DNA from: Algoriphagus lacus
Lineage (GTDB): Bacteria; Bacteroidota; Bacteroidia; Cytophagales; Cyclobacteriaceae
Assembly (NCBI RefSeq): GCF_003583985.1
Contig: NZ_QXML01000001.1
Location: 124,001-188,000, forward strand
Length of the DNA: 64,000 bases
Reading direction: 5' to 3'
The position numbers and the translations under genes were made by a program. Positions 1 through 8,404 of this stretch are shown here, in pieces; positions within the stretch are counted from its first letter, which is position 1; each line of letters starts with the position of its first letter. Below the pieces are notes generated by a model. It was not told the DNA's origin. It saw only the letters and a list, made by a program, of their open reading frames with translations, and made no database searches.

Positions 1-493
1 TGGAGTGCTATGGCAAACAGGGGCTATCAATCCTGCCCAAGAGCACTTTATATCCAATCTTGTTCGTCAAAAAATGATCGTTGCGATCGACGGACAAAAA
101 AGGTTTAATGGAGGAAAAAAATTCTTACTCTTTCTTCCGGAAGGAGAATTACATGAAATTTCACTGCTTTTTGCGAGTTACCTAATCAAATCGAAAGGTC
201 ACAAGGTCATTTACTTGGGTCAAAGTACTCCCAAGGACGATCTGCTGTCCGTGTACAAAGTCCATCAACCTGAATTTCTGTTGACGGTGATCACCACTTC
301 CCCTTCAGCAGAATATGCACAGGAGTACATCAACTCACTTTCAGAACGGTTTTCCGATTCCCAGATTCTGGTGACCGGATATCAGGTGATCGGCCAAGAC
401 CTGACGTTCCCTTCCAATGTCCGCCAGATGAACTACATCCGGGACATCAAAGAGATGCTGGAAGAACTAAGCGAAGTTCATCAGGAAAAATAA
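1..493 (+). CDS. MerR/CarH-like regulator, C-terminal B12-binding part (5' end outside window)
   Basis: Partial gene: the frame is open from base 2, so the N-terminal MerR DNA-binding domain lies upstream of the window. The visible 160 or so residues match the B12-binding half of CarH-type regulators. A Trp followed nine residues later by Glu-His (W3, E13-H14 counted from the GTG at base 5) reproduces the Wx9EH signature of AdoCbl-sensing, light-responsive CarH. E48-L-H50-E-I-S53 corresponds to the D/ExHxxG cobalamin loop, with the axial His kept and the Gly replaced by Ser. A Rossmann-like B12 domain follows. Known CarH proteins repress carotenoid genes in the dark and release DNA after light breaks the Co-C bond. 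The carotenoid operon lies directly downstream, so the same role is inferred. B12 binding is well supported; the light response is inference. Confidence 0.85.
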   Translation, partial: GVLWQTGAINPAQEHFISNLVRQKMIVAIDGQKRFNGGKKFLLFLPEGELHEISLLFASYLIKSKGHKVIYLGQSTPKDDLLSVYKVHQPEFLLTVITTSPSAEYAQEYINSLSERFSDSQILVTGYQVIGQDLTFPSNVRQMNYIRDIKEMLEELSEVHQEK

Positions 494-518
494 TTCAGCT
501 CCAATTTCCACTTTATAC

Positions 519-551
519 AAAAAGGTTCTTCATCAAAAAGAGCCTTTTTCT
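519..551 (+). terminator. Rho-independent terminator after the B12-binding regulator
   Basis: A 10-bp stem (520-529 pairing with 539-548, with one G-U pair) encloses a 9-base loop and runs into a T-rich tail. It lies 26 bases after the regulator's stop, so the regulator is probably transcribed separately from the sigma factor and carotenoid operon. Confidence 0.65.
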
Positions 552-681
552 TTGATTATAGTTTTTTCAAAGGGCTATTCCAGACTGCTGTCAGGCTATT
601 GTAATTTCTCAGGTTGGCATTCTCAGGCCCATTTTCATGTATATACAGCGATTCAGCACACTTTTCGACCCTTCATCAACT

Positions 682-759
682 TTTGTTTAATCTAATTGAA
701 AAAAAATTCAACAAAACACTTGCGGTTTGTTTAATGATTGTTACATTTGATTAAACAAA
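682..759. promoter_or_regulatory. Two matching dyads, candidate operator for the CarH-like regulator
   Basis: TTTGTTTAA at 682-690 pairs with TTCAACAAA at 707-715 (one mismatch) across a 16-base spacer. TTTGTTTAA at 726-734 pairs exactly with TTAAACAAA at 751-759, also across 16 bases. The two dyads have the same geometry and are offset by exactly 44 bp, about four helical turns. The second dyad covers the candidate -7 element and the expected transcription start, as expected for repression. TGT triplets at 684, 728 and 739 sit 44 and 11 bp apart; CarH of Thermus is known to contact 11-bp repeats. The dyads are seen directly; the link to this regulator is inferred from position. Confidence 0.6.
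719..749 (+). promoter_or_regulatory. Bacteroidota-type promoter of the sigma factor-carotenoid operon
   Basis: CTTG at 719-722 stands for the -33 TTTG element. After a 19-base spacer comes TACATTTG at 742-749, a full match to the Bacteroidota -7 consensus TAnnTTTG. The predicted start of transcription, near 755-758, lies 13-16 bases before the sigma factor ATG at 771. The promoter is buried in the second dyad of the candidate operator. Confidence 0.6.
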
Positions 760-770
760 ACAAAGCAGCC

Positions 771-1283
771 ATGACAACTCTAGAATTCAGTTATTCACTT
801 AACAAGCTTTCCAGTTCGTTGAAGCCTTTTGCCATGAAACTTACCAGAGACGTGGACGATGCGAATGATCTTTTGCAAGACACCATGGTTAAGGCTTTTA
901 CAAACAGAGACAAATTTACTGATGGTACTAATCTAAAGGCATGGTTGTACACCATCATGAAGAATACCTTCATCACCAACTATCAGCGTATGGTGAGAAG
1001 AGGAACTTTTGTAGATACAACAGACAATCTTCACTACATCAATTCCAGCGATGCACTGATTGAAAACGGTGTGTTTGGAAGCTTCGCAATGGATGACATT
1101 CAAACCGCAATTGAAAAGTTGGAAGATGTTTATAAAACTCCTTTCATGATGCATTTCCGTGGATTCAAATACCATGAGATTGCAGATAAGCTTCAAATCC
1201 CAATTGGAACTGTAAAAAATAGGATCCATATTGCCCGCAAACTACTCAAGGAAGACTTGATGGTGTACAAGCATAAAAATTGA
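771..1283 (+). CDS. ECF-type RNA polymerase sigma factor
   Basis: A 170-residue sigma-70 family protein. Region 2 occupies about residues 15-75, with an acidic LTRDVDDANDLLQDT helix and the WLYTIMKN promoter-melting segment. Region 4 is at about 112-160, ending in a helix-turn-helix with IPIGTVKNRIHIAR. The ATG at 771 is preferred over an in-frame TTG at 738, because 738 lies inside the predicted promoter and the family normally starts just before region 2. No anti-sigma gene is adjacent. It lies four bases before crtI and directly after the CarH-like regulator, an arrangement common in pigmented Bacteroidota, so it probably drives carotenoid or light-stress genes. Family assignment is firm; the regulon is inferred. 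Confidence 0.88.
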   Translation: MTTLEFSYSLNKLSSSLKPFAMKLTRDVDDANDLLQDTMVKAFTNRDKFTDGTNLKAWLYTIMKNTFITNYQRMVRRGTFVDTTDNLHYINSSDALIENGVFGSFAMDDIQTAIEKLEDVYKTPFMMHFRGFKYHEIADKLQIPIGTVKNRIHIARKLLKEDLMVYKHKN

Positions 1284-1287
1284 TCTT

Positions 1288-2772
1288 ATGTCTCAAAAAC
1301 AAGTGGTGGTCATTGGTTCCGGATTCGCGGGACTATCGGCAGCCACCTATCTGGCTGATAAAACTAGTTGTTCAGTCACCATTTTAGAAAAGAATGATTC
1401 CCCAGGTGGTCGAGCTAGAAAGTTCGAACACCAGGGGTTTGTTTTTGATATGGGTCCAAGCTGGTATTGGATGCCGGATGTCTTCGAAGATTACTTCGCC
1501 GCTTTTGGCAAAAGGCCCTCAGATTATTATGATCTACTCCGCCTGGATCCTTCCTATGCCGTGATATATGGAGAAGAGGATGTCTTGGATATTCCGGCAG
1601 ATTTATCGGATTTTAAAGCCATGCTCGACAAGATTGAGCCCGGTGCCGGAGGTCAGCTGGACAAGTTTCTTGCTCAGGCTAAATACAAGTACGAAGTCGG
1701 AATCCACGATTTGGTCAACAGACCAAGCAGATCACTTTTTGAATTTACTTCTCCTGGTCTACTGGTAGACATGATCCGAATGGATATCTTCCAGTCCATG
1801 GCCAAGCACGTGCGTAAATATTTTACACACGACAAAATCATACGCTTGATGGAGTTTCCCGTGCTTTTCTTAGGTGAAACTGCCGAAAACATCCCTGCTT
1901 TATACAGCTTGATGAACTATGCTGACATTGCCTTGGGCACCTGGTACCCAAAAAATGGAATGCATGAAATCATCAAAGGAATGGTTTCGCTTGCGGAGGA
2001 AAAAGGAGTTAAGATCCGCTATTCTGCAGAAGTGGAAGAAATTGAAGTGGAAAATGGTCAGGCTAGACGAGTTCGTTTAAAGTCTGGGGAAAAAATCAAT
2101 GCAGATATCGTAGTGGCTGGGGCTGATTATCACCATGTGGATAAACATTTGCTGAATCCAAATTACAGTAATTACTCTGAAGACTACTGGGACAAGCGGG
2201 TCATGGCCCCATCCAGTTTGCTCTTTTACCTTGGAGTCAACAAACGATTGTCCAACCTCCGACACCACAATCTTTTCTTTGATGAGCCGCTTGGTCCTCA
2301 TGCAGATGCAATTTATACGAATCCCCGTTGGCCTGAAAAACCCCTTTTCTATGCATCGGTACCATCCATCACCGATCCAACAGTAGCTCCGGAAGGAATG
2401 GAAAACCTTTTCCTGCTGGTTCCGCTGGCTCCCAATCTGGAGGATTCAGAGGAAATGCGGGAAAAATATTACGACATCATCATGGATCGATTGGAAAAAA
2501 TAAGCGGACAAGAAATTCGCTCCCATGTTATTTACAAACGTTCCTATGCACATTCTGATTTCAAATCAGATTACCACGCATTCAAAGGCAATGCCTACGG
2601 ATTGGCCAATACCTTACTTCAGACTGCGATTTTAAAGCCTTCTTTGAAAAGCAAAAAAGTGAAAAATCTGTACTATACCGGTCAATTGACTGTGCCGGGC
2701 CCAGGTGTTCCTCCATCGCTGATTTCTGGCAGGGTTGTGGCCAAGGAAGTGATGAAAGAAAACAATTTGTAG
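1288..2772 (+). CDS. crtI: Phytoene desaturase CrtI
   Basis: A 494-residue FAD enzyme that desaturates phytoene stepwise to lycopene (or neurosporene) at the membrane. The N-terminus carries the dinucleotide motif G10-S-G12-F-A-G15 with a downstream acidic residue and the GGRA segment. The C-terminus has the CrtI/CrtN signature around LYYTGQLTVPGPGVPPS, which closes the FAD site. Length is normal for the family. It starts 4 bases after the sigma factor stop and is followed 21 bases later by crtB, so it is in the same transcript. The exact number of desaturation steps cannot be read from sequence; the neighbouring cyclase implies lycopene as the product. Confidence 0.95.
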   Translation: MSQKQVVVIGSGFAGLSAATYLADKTSCSVTILEKNDSPGGRARKFEHQGFVFDMGPSWYWMPDVFEDYFAAFGKRPSDYYDLLRLDPSYAVIYGEEDVLDIPADLSDFKAMLDKIEPGAGGQLDKFLAQAKYKYEVGIHDLVNRPSRSLFEFTSPGLLVDMIRMDIFQSMAKHVRKYFTHDKIIRLMEFPVLFLGETAENIPALYSLMNYADIALGTWYPKNGMHEIIKGMVSLAEEKGVKIRYSAEVEEIEVENGQARRVRLKSGEKINADIVVAGADYHHVDKHLLNPNYSNYSEDYWDKRVMAPSSLLFYLGVNKRLSNLRHHNLFFDEPLGPHADAIYTNPRWPEKPLFYASVPSITDPTVAPEGMENLFLLVPLAPNLEDSEEMREKYYDIIMDRLEKISGQEIRSHVIYKRSYAHSDFKSDYHAFKGNAYGLANTLLQTAILKPSLKSKKVKNLYYTGQLTVPGPGVPPSLISGRVVAKEVMKENNL

Positions 2773-2793
2773 ACAAAAAGGTATATTAAAGCA

Positions 2794-3636
2794 ATGGATG
2801 CTATAGCGCTTTACGACCAAACCACTCTGGAATGTAGCCGACTGATCACTCAGCGCTACAGCACCAGTTTTACGCTGGGGATCAAAACTCTGGACAAGAA
2901 GTTCCATTTGCCTATTTATGCCATTTATGGTTTTGTTAGGTATGCCGATGAAATCGTGGACACCTTTCACAATCAAGACAAACAAGCGCTCCTAGCTCGG
3001 TTTAAAAAAGACACCTACGAGGCAATCGAAAGCGGGATTTCTTTAAATCCGGTTCTCCACGCATTTCAGCTGATGGTCAATAAGTATAAAATTGATCTTG
3101 ACTTAATCGAAGCTTTCCTGCATAGCATGGAAATGGACCTGGACTTCAAAACTTACAACGACTCTAAATACAACGAATACATCTATGGGTCTGCCGAAGT
3201 GGTCGGGTTAATGTGTTTGAAAGTATTTTGTGAGGGAGATGACCAAATGTACCAGCGTCTTCGAGAACCTGCCTGCAAGCTTGGAGCAGCTTTTCAAAAA
3301 GTCAATTTCCTACGGGACATTAAAAGTGATTATGAAGAGCGTGGGAGAGTGTATTTTCCCGGGGTGGATTTTACCCAATTCGATAAACCAGCAAAAAGCC
3401 TGATCGAGGAAGATATTCAAAAAGATTTCAACGATTCGTTGATTGGGATTGAAGGACTTCCCTCTGGGGCAAAACTGGGAGTACGAGTAGCCTATTTGTA
3501 TTACCAAAAACTGTTTGATAAAATCAAAGGACTTCCAGCTGAAACCATTACGCAGAAGCGCATCCGAATTCCTAATTCCCAAAAATTGTCACTTTTGATA
3601 GGAACCTATTTTGAATCCAAACTGGGTCTCGTCTAA
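2794..3636 (+). CDS. crtB: Phytoene synthase CrtB
   Basis: A 280-residue squalene/phytoene synthase family enzyme that condenses two geranylgeranyl diphosphates to phytoene. The two Asp-rich Mg-binding motifs are present: D52-E-I-V-D56 and the later NFLRDIKSDYEERGRVYFP segment, which also carries the family signature. The stop overlaps the cyclase ATG by one base (TAATG), so translation of the two is probably coupled. No GGPP synthase (crtE) lies in the window, so the substrate must come from elsewhere in the genome. Squalene synthase is a formal alternative, but crtI and the cyclase alongside argue strongly for phytoene. Confidence 0.94.
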   Translation: MDAIALYDQTTLECSRLITQRYSTSFTLGIKTLDKKFHLPIYAIYGFVRYADEIVDTFHNQDKQALLARFKKDTYEAIESGISLNPVLHAFQLMVNKYKIDLDLIEAFLHSMEMDLDFKTYNDSKYNEYIYGSAEVVGLMCLKVFCEGDDQMYQRLREPACKLGAAFQKVNFLRDIKSDYEERGRVYFPGVDFTQFDKPAKSLIEEDIQKDFNDSLIGIEGLPSGAKLGVRVAYLYYQKLFDKIKGLPAETITQKRIRIPNSQKLSLLIGTYFESKLGLV

Positions 3637-4352
3637 TGGAAAAGTTTGTTTACCTCGGAGTAATCCTGTTTGCATTGTCCTATCCTTTGGCCCAGTCATT
3701 TGAGCACCGGATTCAATATGCTACAAAATGGTATGCGCTTTTCCCTGCTTTGTTGATTACGGCTGCTTTTTTCATTGTTTGGGATTACTGGTTTACACAG
3801 ATTGGGGTCTGGGAATTCAACTCCCGCTATGTCCTAGGAATTTTCTTTCTTGACCTACCACTGGAAGAATGGATGTTTTTCTTTGTGGTCCCATTTGCCT
3901 GCGTTTTCATTTACGAGGTCCTGATTTACTTCTTCCCCAAAGATTACTTTCAACCCTTGGCAAAACCTGTTGTCTATATTACTGTGCCATTTTTGATCGG
4001 TATGGGAATCCTTCATATGGACAAATGGTACACTTCTGTGAATATGTTTGTGGGGGCTGGGACATTGCTTGCTCATTTTCTGATTTTCAATGACCGGTAT
4101 TTGGGAAGATTTATTTTCGCATACCTCGTACACCTCATTCCTTTGATGCTCTGCAATGGAATACTTACCGGAGGACTTACAGAAGAACCGGTAGTCATTT
4201 ACAACAATGCGGAAAATCTGGGAATCCGGATTTGGACGGTTCCAATTGAGGATACCGTTTACTCCATGACCCTGTTTCTCATGAATATCAGTATATTCGA
4301 AAAGATTCGAAGCCAAAAACAATTGAAACCTACTGAAGTTAATAGGCTATGA
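3636..4352 (+). CDS. crtYcd: Fusion-type lycopene beta-cyclase (CrtYc-CrtYd)
   Basis: A 238-residue, strongly hydrophobic protein with about six to seven membrane segments. Its two halves each hold a copy of the cyclase motif: P75-L-E-E78 in the first and P203-I-E-D206 in the second. This fits a fusion of the CrtYc and CrtYd subunits known as separate small genes in actinobacteria; a fusion-type enzyme has been described from Algoriphagus. It would close the beta-ionone ring(s) of lycopene. The ATG overlaps the crtB stop by one base and the gene overlaps ispH by four bases (ATGA), so it sits in the middle of a translationally coupled unit. One- versus two-ended cyclisation cannot be told from sequence. 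Confidence 0.9.
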   Translation: MEKFVYLGVILFALSYPLAQSFEHRIQYATKWYALFPALLITAAFFIVWDYWFTQIGVWEFNSRYVLGIFFLDLPLEEWMFFFVVPFACVFIYEVLIYFFPKDYFQPLAKPVVYITVPFLIGMGILHMDKWYTSVNMFVGAGTLLAHFLIFNDRYLGRFIFAYLVHLIPLMLCNGILTGGLTEEPVVIYNNAENLGIRIWTVPIEDTVYSMTLFLMNISIFEKIRSQKQLKPTEVNRL

Positions 4353-5194
4353 AAAATCTCCAGGTACAAATCGATGACCATTCAGGCTTTTGCTTCGGTG
4401 TGGTCTATGCCATAGAAATGGCCGAAGAAATACTGGACGAGCAGGGGTATCTCTATTGCTTGGGTGACATCGTCCATAATGACGAAGAAGTTAACCGGCT
4501 TACAAGAAAAGGCCTGAAAATTATTGACCACAGTGATCTGCATGAACTGAAGGATGAAAAAGTTCTGATCCGTGCTCACGGCGAACCCCCATCAACCTAT
4601 GAACTGGCAATCAATAATAACCTTACCCTTATTGACGCGAGTTGCCCAGTCGTATTGAAACTGCAAAATCGGATTAAAAATTCCTTTGATAAAGACGAAA
4701 CGATCTACATCTATGGCAAACATGGCCATGCAGAAGTGATTGGCCTATTGGGTCAAACCAATAACAAAGCGGTCGTATTTCAGGATATTTCAGAATTGGA
4801 TATCCCAAGTCTTCCGAAAAATCTTACCCTTTACAGTCAGACTACCAAAAGCACTGACAAGTTTTACGAAATCAATGATATTCTGACCCAAAACGGAATC
4901 GCGGTTAATACCAACGATACCATTTGCAGGCAGGTATCCAACCGGGACAAAGAACTCCGGGCTTTTGCTGAAAAATTTGACAAAATCGTTTTCGTAAGCG
5001 GGACAAAATCCTCCAATGGAAAGGTTCTTTACAACGTCTGCAAAGAGCGAAACCCAAACACATATTTCGTGTCTAATCCTGAGCAAATTGAAGCTTCTTG
5101 GTTTGGCCAAAACGAATCGGTAGGGATATGCGGTGCCACTTCTACTCCGATGTGGCTGATGGAACAGGTAAAAGAGCGAATTCTTACTTTCTGA
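4349..5194 (+). CDS. ispH: 4-hydroxy-3-methylbut-2-enyl diphosphate reductase IspH (LytB)
   Basis: A 281-residue Fe-S enzyme for the last step of the MEP pathway, making isopentenyl and dimethylallyl diphosphate. The three cluster-binding cysteines are present at C15, C99 and C193, in the HSGFCFGV, DASCPVV and TICRQVSNRD contexts. The substrate-binding RAHGEPP and YGKHGHAEV segments are also clear. The ATG overlaps the cyclase stop by four bases. Having ispH inside the pigment operon suggests that isoprenoid precursor supply rises together with carotenoid enzymes. Whether another ispH exists in the genome cannot be seen here. Confidence 0.95.
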   Translation: MKNLQVQIDDHSGFCFGVVYAIEMAEEILDEQGYLYCLGDIVHNDEEVNRLTRKGLKIIDHSDLHELKDEKVLIRAHGEPPSTYELAINNNLTLIDASCPVVLKLQNRIKNSFDKDETIYIYGKHGHAEVIGLLGQTNNKAVVFQDISELDIPSLPKNLTLYSQTTKSTDKFYEINDILTQNGIAVNTNDTICRQVSNRDKELRAFAEKFDKIVFVSGTKSSNGKVLYNVCKERNPNTYFVSNPEQIEASWFGQNESVGICGATSTPMWLMEQVKERILTF

Positions 5195-5208
5195 TCAACA
5201 CTTCAGCC

Positions 5209-5919
5209 ATGAATTCGGCTAAGCCATCCAATTCCTTTTCCATAGATCCGAAAGGACTATTAATCGGTTGGGGAATTATCCTGCTCTGGGCAACATCACT
5301 CGTTTTCTTACTTTACTTCCCTCTCAGCTGGTCCAATCCCCTGACCTATATCGGAATAGTCGTGCAGATGCACTTGTATACCGGACTTTTTATCACGGCT
5401 CATGATGCCATGCATGGAATCGTCTCGTCCAACAAAAAACTAAATCATGTGACTGGTTGGATTGCAGCGATGCTATTCTCCTACAACTTCTACTGGAAAC
5501 TCTTCCCTAAACATCACGAGCATCACCGGTTTGTAGCTACCGATCAGGATCCGGATTACCACCCGTCAGGAAAATTTTTGATCTGGTATTTAAGCTTTAT
5601 CCGTCAGTATGTAACGATCTGGCAGATCCTACTGATGGCAGTTACCTTCAATGTTCTGAAGCTTTTTCTTCCAACCGAAAATTTGATTGTCTTTTGGATG
5701 CTTCCTGCGATTTTATCTACACTCCAGCTTTTTTTCTTTGGAACCTACCTTCCTCATATGGGAGAAAGCGACAACAAACATCATTCTCGCTCCCAATCCA
5801 AAAATCACTTTTGGGCATTTATCAGTTGCTACTTTTTTGGATACCACTACGAGCATCACGACTCACCCGGTACTCCTTGGTGGAGACTTTGGAGAGTAAA
5901 AGAGCAACAAACGGCTTGA
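5209..5919 (+). CDS. crtW: Beta-carotene ketolase CrtW (fatty-acid desaturase family)
   Basis: A 236-residue membrane-bound di-iron oxygenase expected to add 4-keto groups to beta-ionone rings. The His clusters are H65-D-A-M-H69, H102-H-E-H-H106 with DPDYH at 114-118, and H213-Y-E-H-H217. The GTYLPH segment and the PWWRL ending (223-227) are typical of CrtW rather than of plain fatty-acid desaturases. An in-frame start at 5098 would lie inside ispH, so the ATG at 5209, 15 bases after ispH, is chosen. No crtZ hydroxylase is adjacent, so an echinenone/canthaxanthin-type product or a pathway completed elsewhere is possible. Confidence 0.88.
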   Translation: MNSAKPSNSFSIDPKGLLIGWGIILLWATSLVFLLYFPLSWSNPLTYIGIVVQMHLYTGLFITAHDAMHGIVSSNKKLNHVTGWIAAMLFSYNFYWKLFPKHHEHHRFVATDQDPDYHPSGKFLIWYLSFIRQYVTIWQILLMAVTFNVLKLFLPTENLIVFWMLPAILSTLQLFFFGTYLPHMGESDNKHHSRSQSKNHFWAFISCYFFGYHYEHHDSPGTPWWRLWRVKEQQTA

Positions 5920-6001
5920 ATCCGTTGATTTTTGTCAAATTTTTGTCATTGACGAAACTTTAATCCCGTTTTTTGATTCTAGACCTAAACCAACTACACA
6001 C

Positions 6002-8404
6002 ATGAAAATCAGATTGGCCATTTTGGTCATTTTTATGTCATCCATTCAGGCATTTTCACAGGGTATCATCCGAGGAAAAGCCTTCAATCCAATCAACAAT
6101 GAACCTGTTGCATTTGCAAATATTTTGGTACTTGAGACGGATCTGGGAGCCATCACCGATGAAAACGGGTTCTACGAAATAAAAAATATTCCTCCCGGAT
6201 TGTACAACGTCCGAGCGAGTTTTGTAGGATATAAAACCTCCTCCGTTTTCGAGGTGCAAGTGACTTTGGCCAGAGCGACACAGCTTGATTTTCAGCTGGA
6301 AGAGGAGGCATCAGACCTCAGCGAAGTCGTGGTGAGCAGTGAATTTACCCGATCGGAAGAGACGCCACTTTCAGTAAGAAAACTCAACACCAACGAAATT
6401 GAGCGCTATCCGGGAGGAAATCGGGATATCTCAAGAGTTATTCAAGCACTTCCAGGCGTGGCAAGTACCCCATCCTTCCGAAATGATATTTTGATCCGGG
6501 GAGGAGCACCTAATGAGAATAAATTTTTTGTGGATGAGATTGAAGTGCCTGTAATCAACCACTTTTCTACTCAGGGATCATCCGGTGGACCTGTGGGAAT
6601 TCTTAACGTGAACCTGATTAAAAATGTGGATCTGATCGCAGGTGGCTTCCCAGCCAATAGGATGGATGCCATGAGTTCGTTTTTTGACATCCAACTCAAG
6701 GAGGGACGTCGGGATAAGATGTTTACCCAATTGACTGTTGGTGCCTCAGAATTGACCTTATCCAATGATGGGCCTCTATCCGAAAAAACCACCTATTCAC
6801 TTTCCGCAAGAAGATCTTACCTCCAGGGACTGTTCAGACTTTTGGGACTTCCCTTTCTACCGACTTTCAATGATTTTCAGTTAAAAACCACCACCAAAAT
6901 CAACGAGAAAACCGAATTGACCTTCATCGGGGTTGGTGCCATAGACAATTTTGAGCTGAATGAGGATATTCCGGAAGACGAAACAGAAGAAGAACGGGAA
7001 AACCGGCTTTACCTACTTGATGTACTTCCTGTCCAAACCCAGTGGAATTATACAACCGGAGTAAAGTTGAAACGATTCCGGGAAAATGGTTTCTGGACCT
7101 TTGTGCTCAGCCGAAACATGCTGAACAACCAATCCATCAAATATGCAGGAAATGACGAAAGCACGGAAGACAATTTGCTTTTTGACTATTCCTCTCAGGA
7201 ATCCGAAAACAAGTTCCGGGCTGAAAACAGCATTTTTGGAAAAGGATACACCATCAAGTACGGAGTGAATTACCAATATTCGCGCTACTTCATCAGCAAC
7301 TTTGACCGATCGACTCTTTCTACCACAGGTGGTGTGATCGATGTAGAATCAACTTCTTTTTTCAACCAGTACGGGGCATTTATTTCGGGAAGTAAAAACT
7401 TCTACGGAGAAAGGTTATTGATTACCGGAGGAATTCGGATGGATGGAGCAGATTTTGCCGAAACCGCTTCAAATCCCCTAAATCAAATCAGCCCAAGAGT
7501 TTCTGTTTCCTATCAGTTGAGGCCAAACCTCTTTGCTACGGCCAATGCAGGGATCTATTACCAAAAACCCTCTTATTCGGTACTCGGCTTCCGGGACAAT
7601 GAAGGTGATTTGGTCAATCAGGAAAATGACGTCCGATACATCCGAAATTCTCAAATCATTGGTGGAATTGAATTATTGGTGCCTGAGAAAAACCGCCGAT
7701 TCACTGCAGAAGCCTTTTACAAAAAGTACAGCAATTACCCTTCCTCCATCCGAAACGGCATTTCTCTGGCTAATCTGGGAGCAGATTTTGGTGTGATTGG
7801 CAATGAACCTGTTGAGTCCAATTCTGAAGGAAGGGCCTACGGTTTAGAGTTCCTTGCACAGCAGCGCTTTTTTAACAATTTCTATGGAATTGCAGCGCTT
7901 ACCTTGGTGAGAAGTGAATTCACCAACCCAAACACCGATGGTTTTGTGCCTTCCTCTTGGGACAATAAATTCATTGTCAGCCTGAGTGCAGGAAAGCGAT
8001 TTGGTAAAAACTGGGAGATCGGATCCCGATGGAGATTTTTGGGTGGAACCCCATACACCCCGTTCGATTTGGAAGAATCGAGTCTGATCAGCAATTGGGA
8101 TCTTAGAAATTCAGGAATCCTTGATTATTCTCAAATCAACGCAATCAGACTGGATCCTTTTCACCAACTGGATCTCCGAATTGACAAGAAGTATTTCTTT
8201 GATCGCTGGAATCTAAACTGGTATGTGGACATCCAAAACCTTTACAACTTCCAGGCAGAGCAAGCACCGATTCTTATTCCTGTCAGAGATGACTCAGGAA
8301 ATATTCTAGTTGATCCAAACGACCCTAGTCGCTATCAGTTGAAGTTGATCGATAATCCCGCAGGAAACATCCTGCCTACTGTAGGGATAATAGTGGAGTT
8401 TTAA
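6002..8404 (+). CDS. TonB-dependent outer membrane receptor with carboxypeptidase-like N-domain
   Basis: An 800-residue outer membrane protein. A signal peptide (residues 1-20, ending AFSQ) is followed by a CarboxypepD_reg-like beta-sandwich at about 22-100, a plug domain at about 115-235 and a 22-strand barrel ending in IVEF, a normal C-terminal aromatic. No SusD partner is adjacent, so this is not a typical polysaccharide-utilisation pair, and the substrate (siderophore, vitamin, peptide or other) cannot be named. It starts 82 bases after crtW and may have its own promoter. Its stop overlaps the convergent YdeI-like gene within one TTAA. Confidence 0.9.
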   Translation: MKIRLAILVIFMSSIQAFSQGIIRGKAFNPINNEPVAFANILVLETDLGAITDENGFYEIKNIPPGLYNVRASFVGYKTSSVFEVQVTLARATQLDFQLEEEASDLSEVVVSSEFTRSEETPLSVRKLNTNEIERYPGGNRDISRVIQALPGVASTPSFRNDILIRGGAPNENKFFVDEIEVPVINHFSTQGSSGGPVGILNVNLIKNVDLIAGGFPANRMDAMSSFFDIQLKEGRRDKMFTQLTVGASELTLSNDGPLSEKTTYSLSARRSYLQGLFRLLGLPFLPTFNDFQLKTTTKINEKTELTFIGVGAIDNFELNEDIPEDETEEERENRLYLLDVLPVQTQWNYTTGVKLKRFRENGFWTFVLSRNMLNNQSIKYAGNDESTEDNLLFDYSSQESENKFRAENSIFGKGYTIKYGVNYQYSRYFISNFDRSTLSTTGGVIDVESTSFFNQYGAFISGSKNFYGERLLITGGIRMDGADFAETASNPLNQISPRVSVSYQLRPNLFATANAGIYYQKPSYSVLGFRDNEGDLVNQENDVRYIRNSQIIGGIELLVPEKNRRFTAEAFYKKYSNYPSSIRNGISLANLGADFGVIGNEPVESNSEGRAYGLEFLAQQRFFNNFYGIAALTLVRSEFTNPNTDGFVPSSWDNKFIVSLSAGKRFGKNWEIGSRWRFLGGTPYTPFDLEESSLISNWDLRNSGILDYSQINAIRLDPFHQLDLRIDKKYFFDRWNLNWYVDIQNLYNFQAEQAPILIPVRDDSGNILVDPNDPSRYQLKLIDNPAGNILPTVGIIVEF

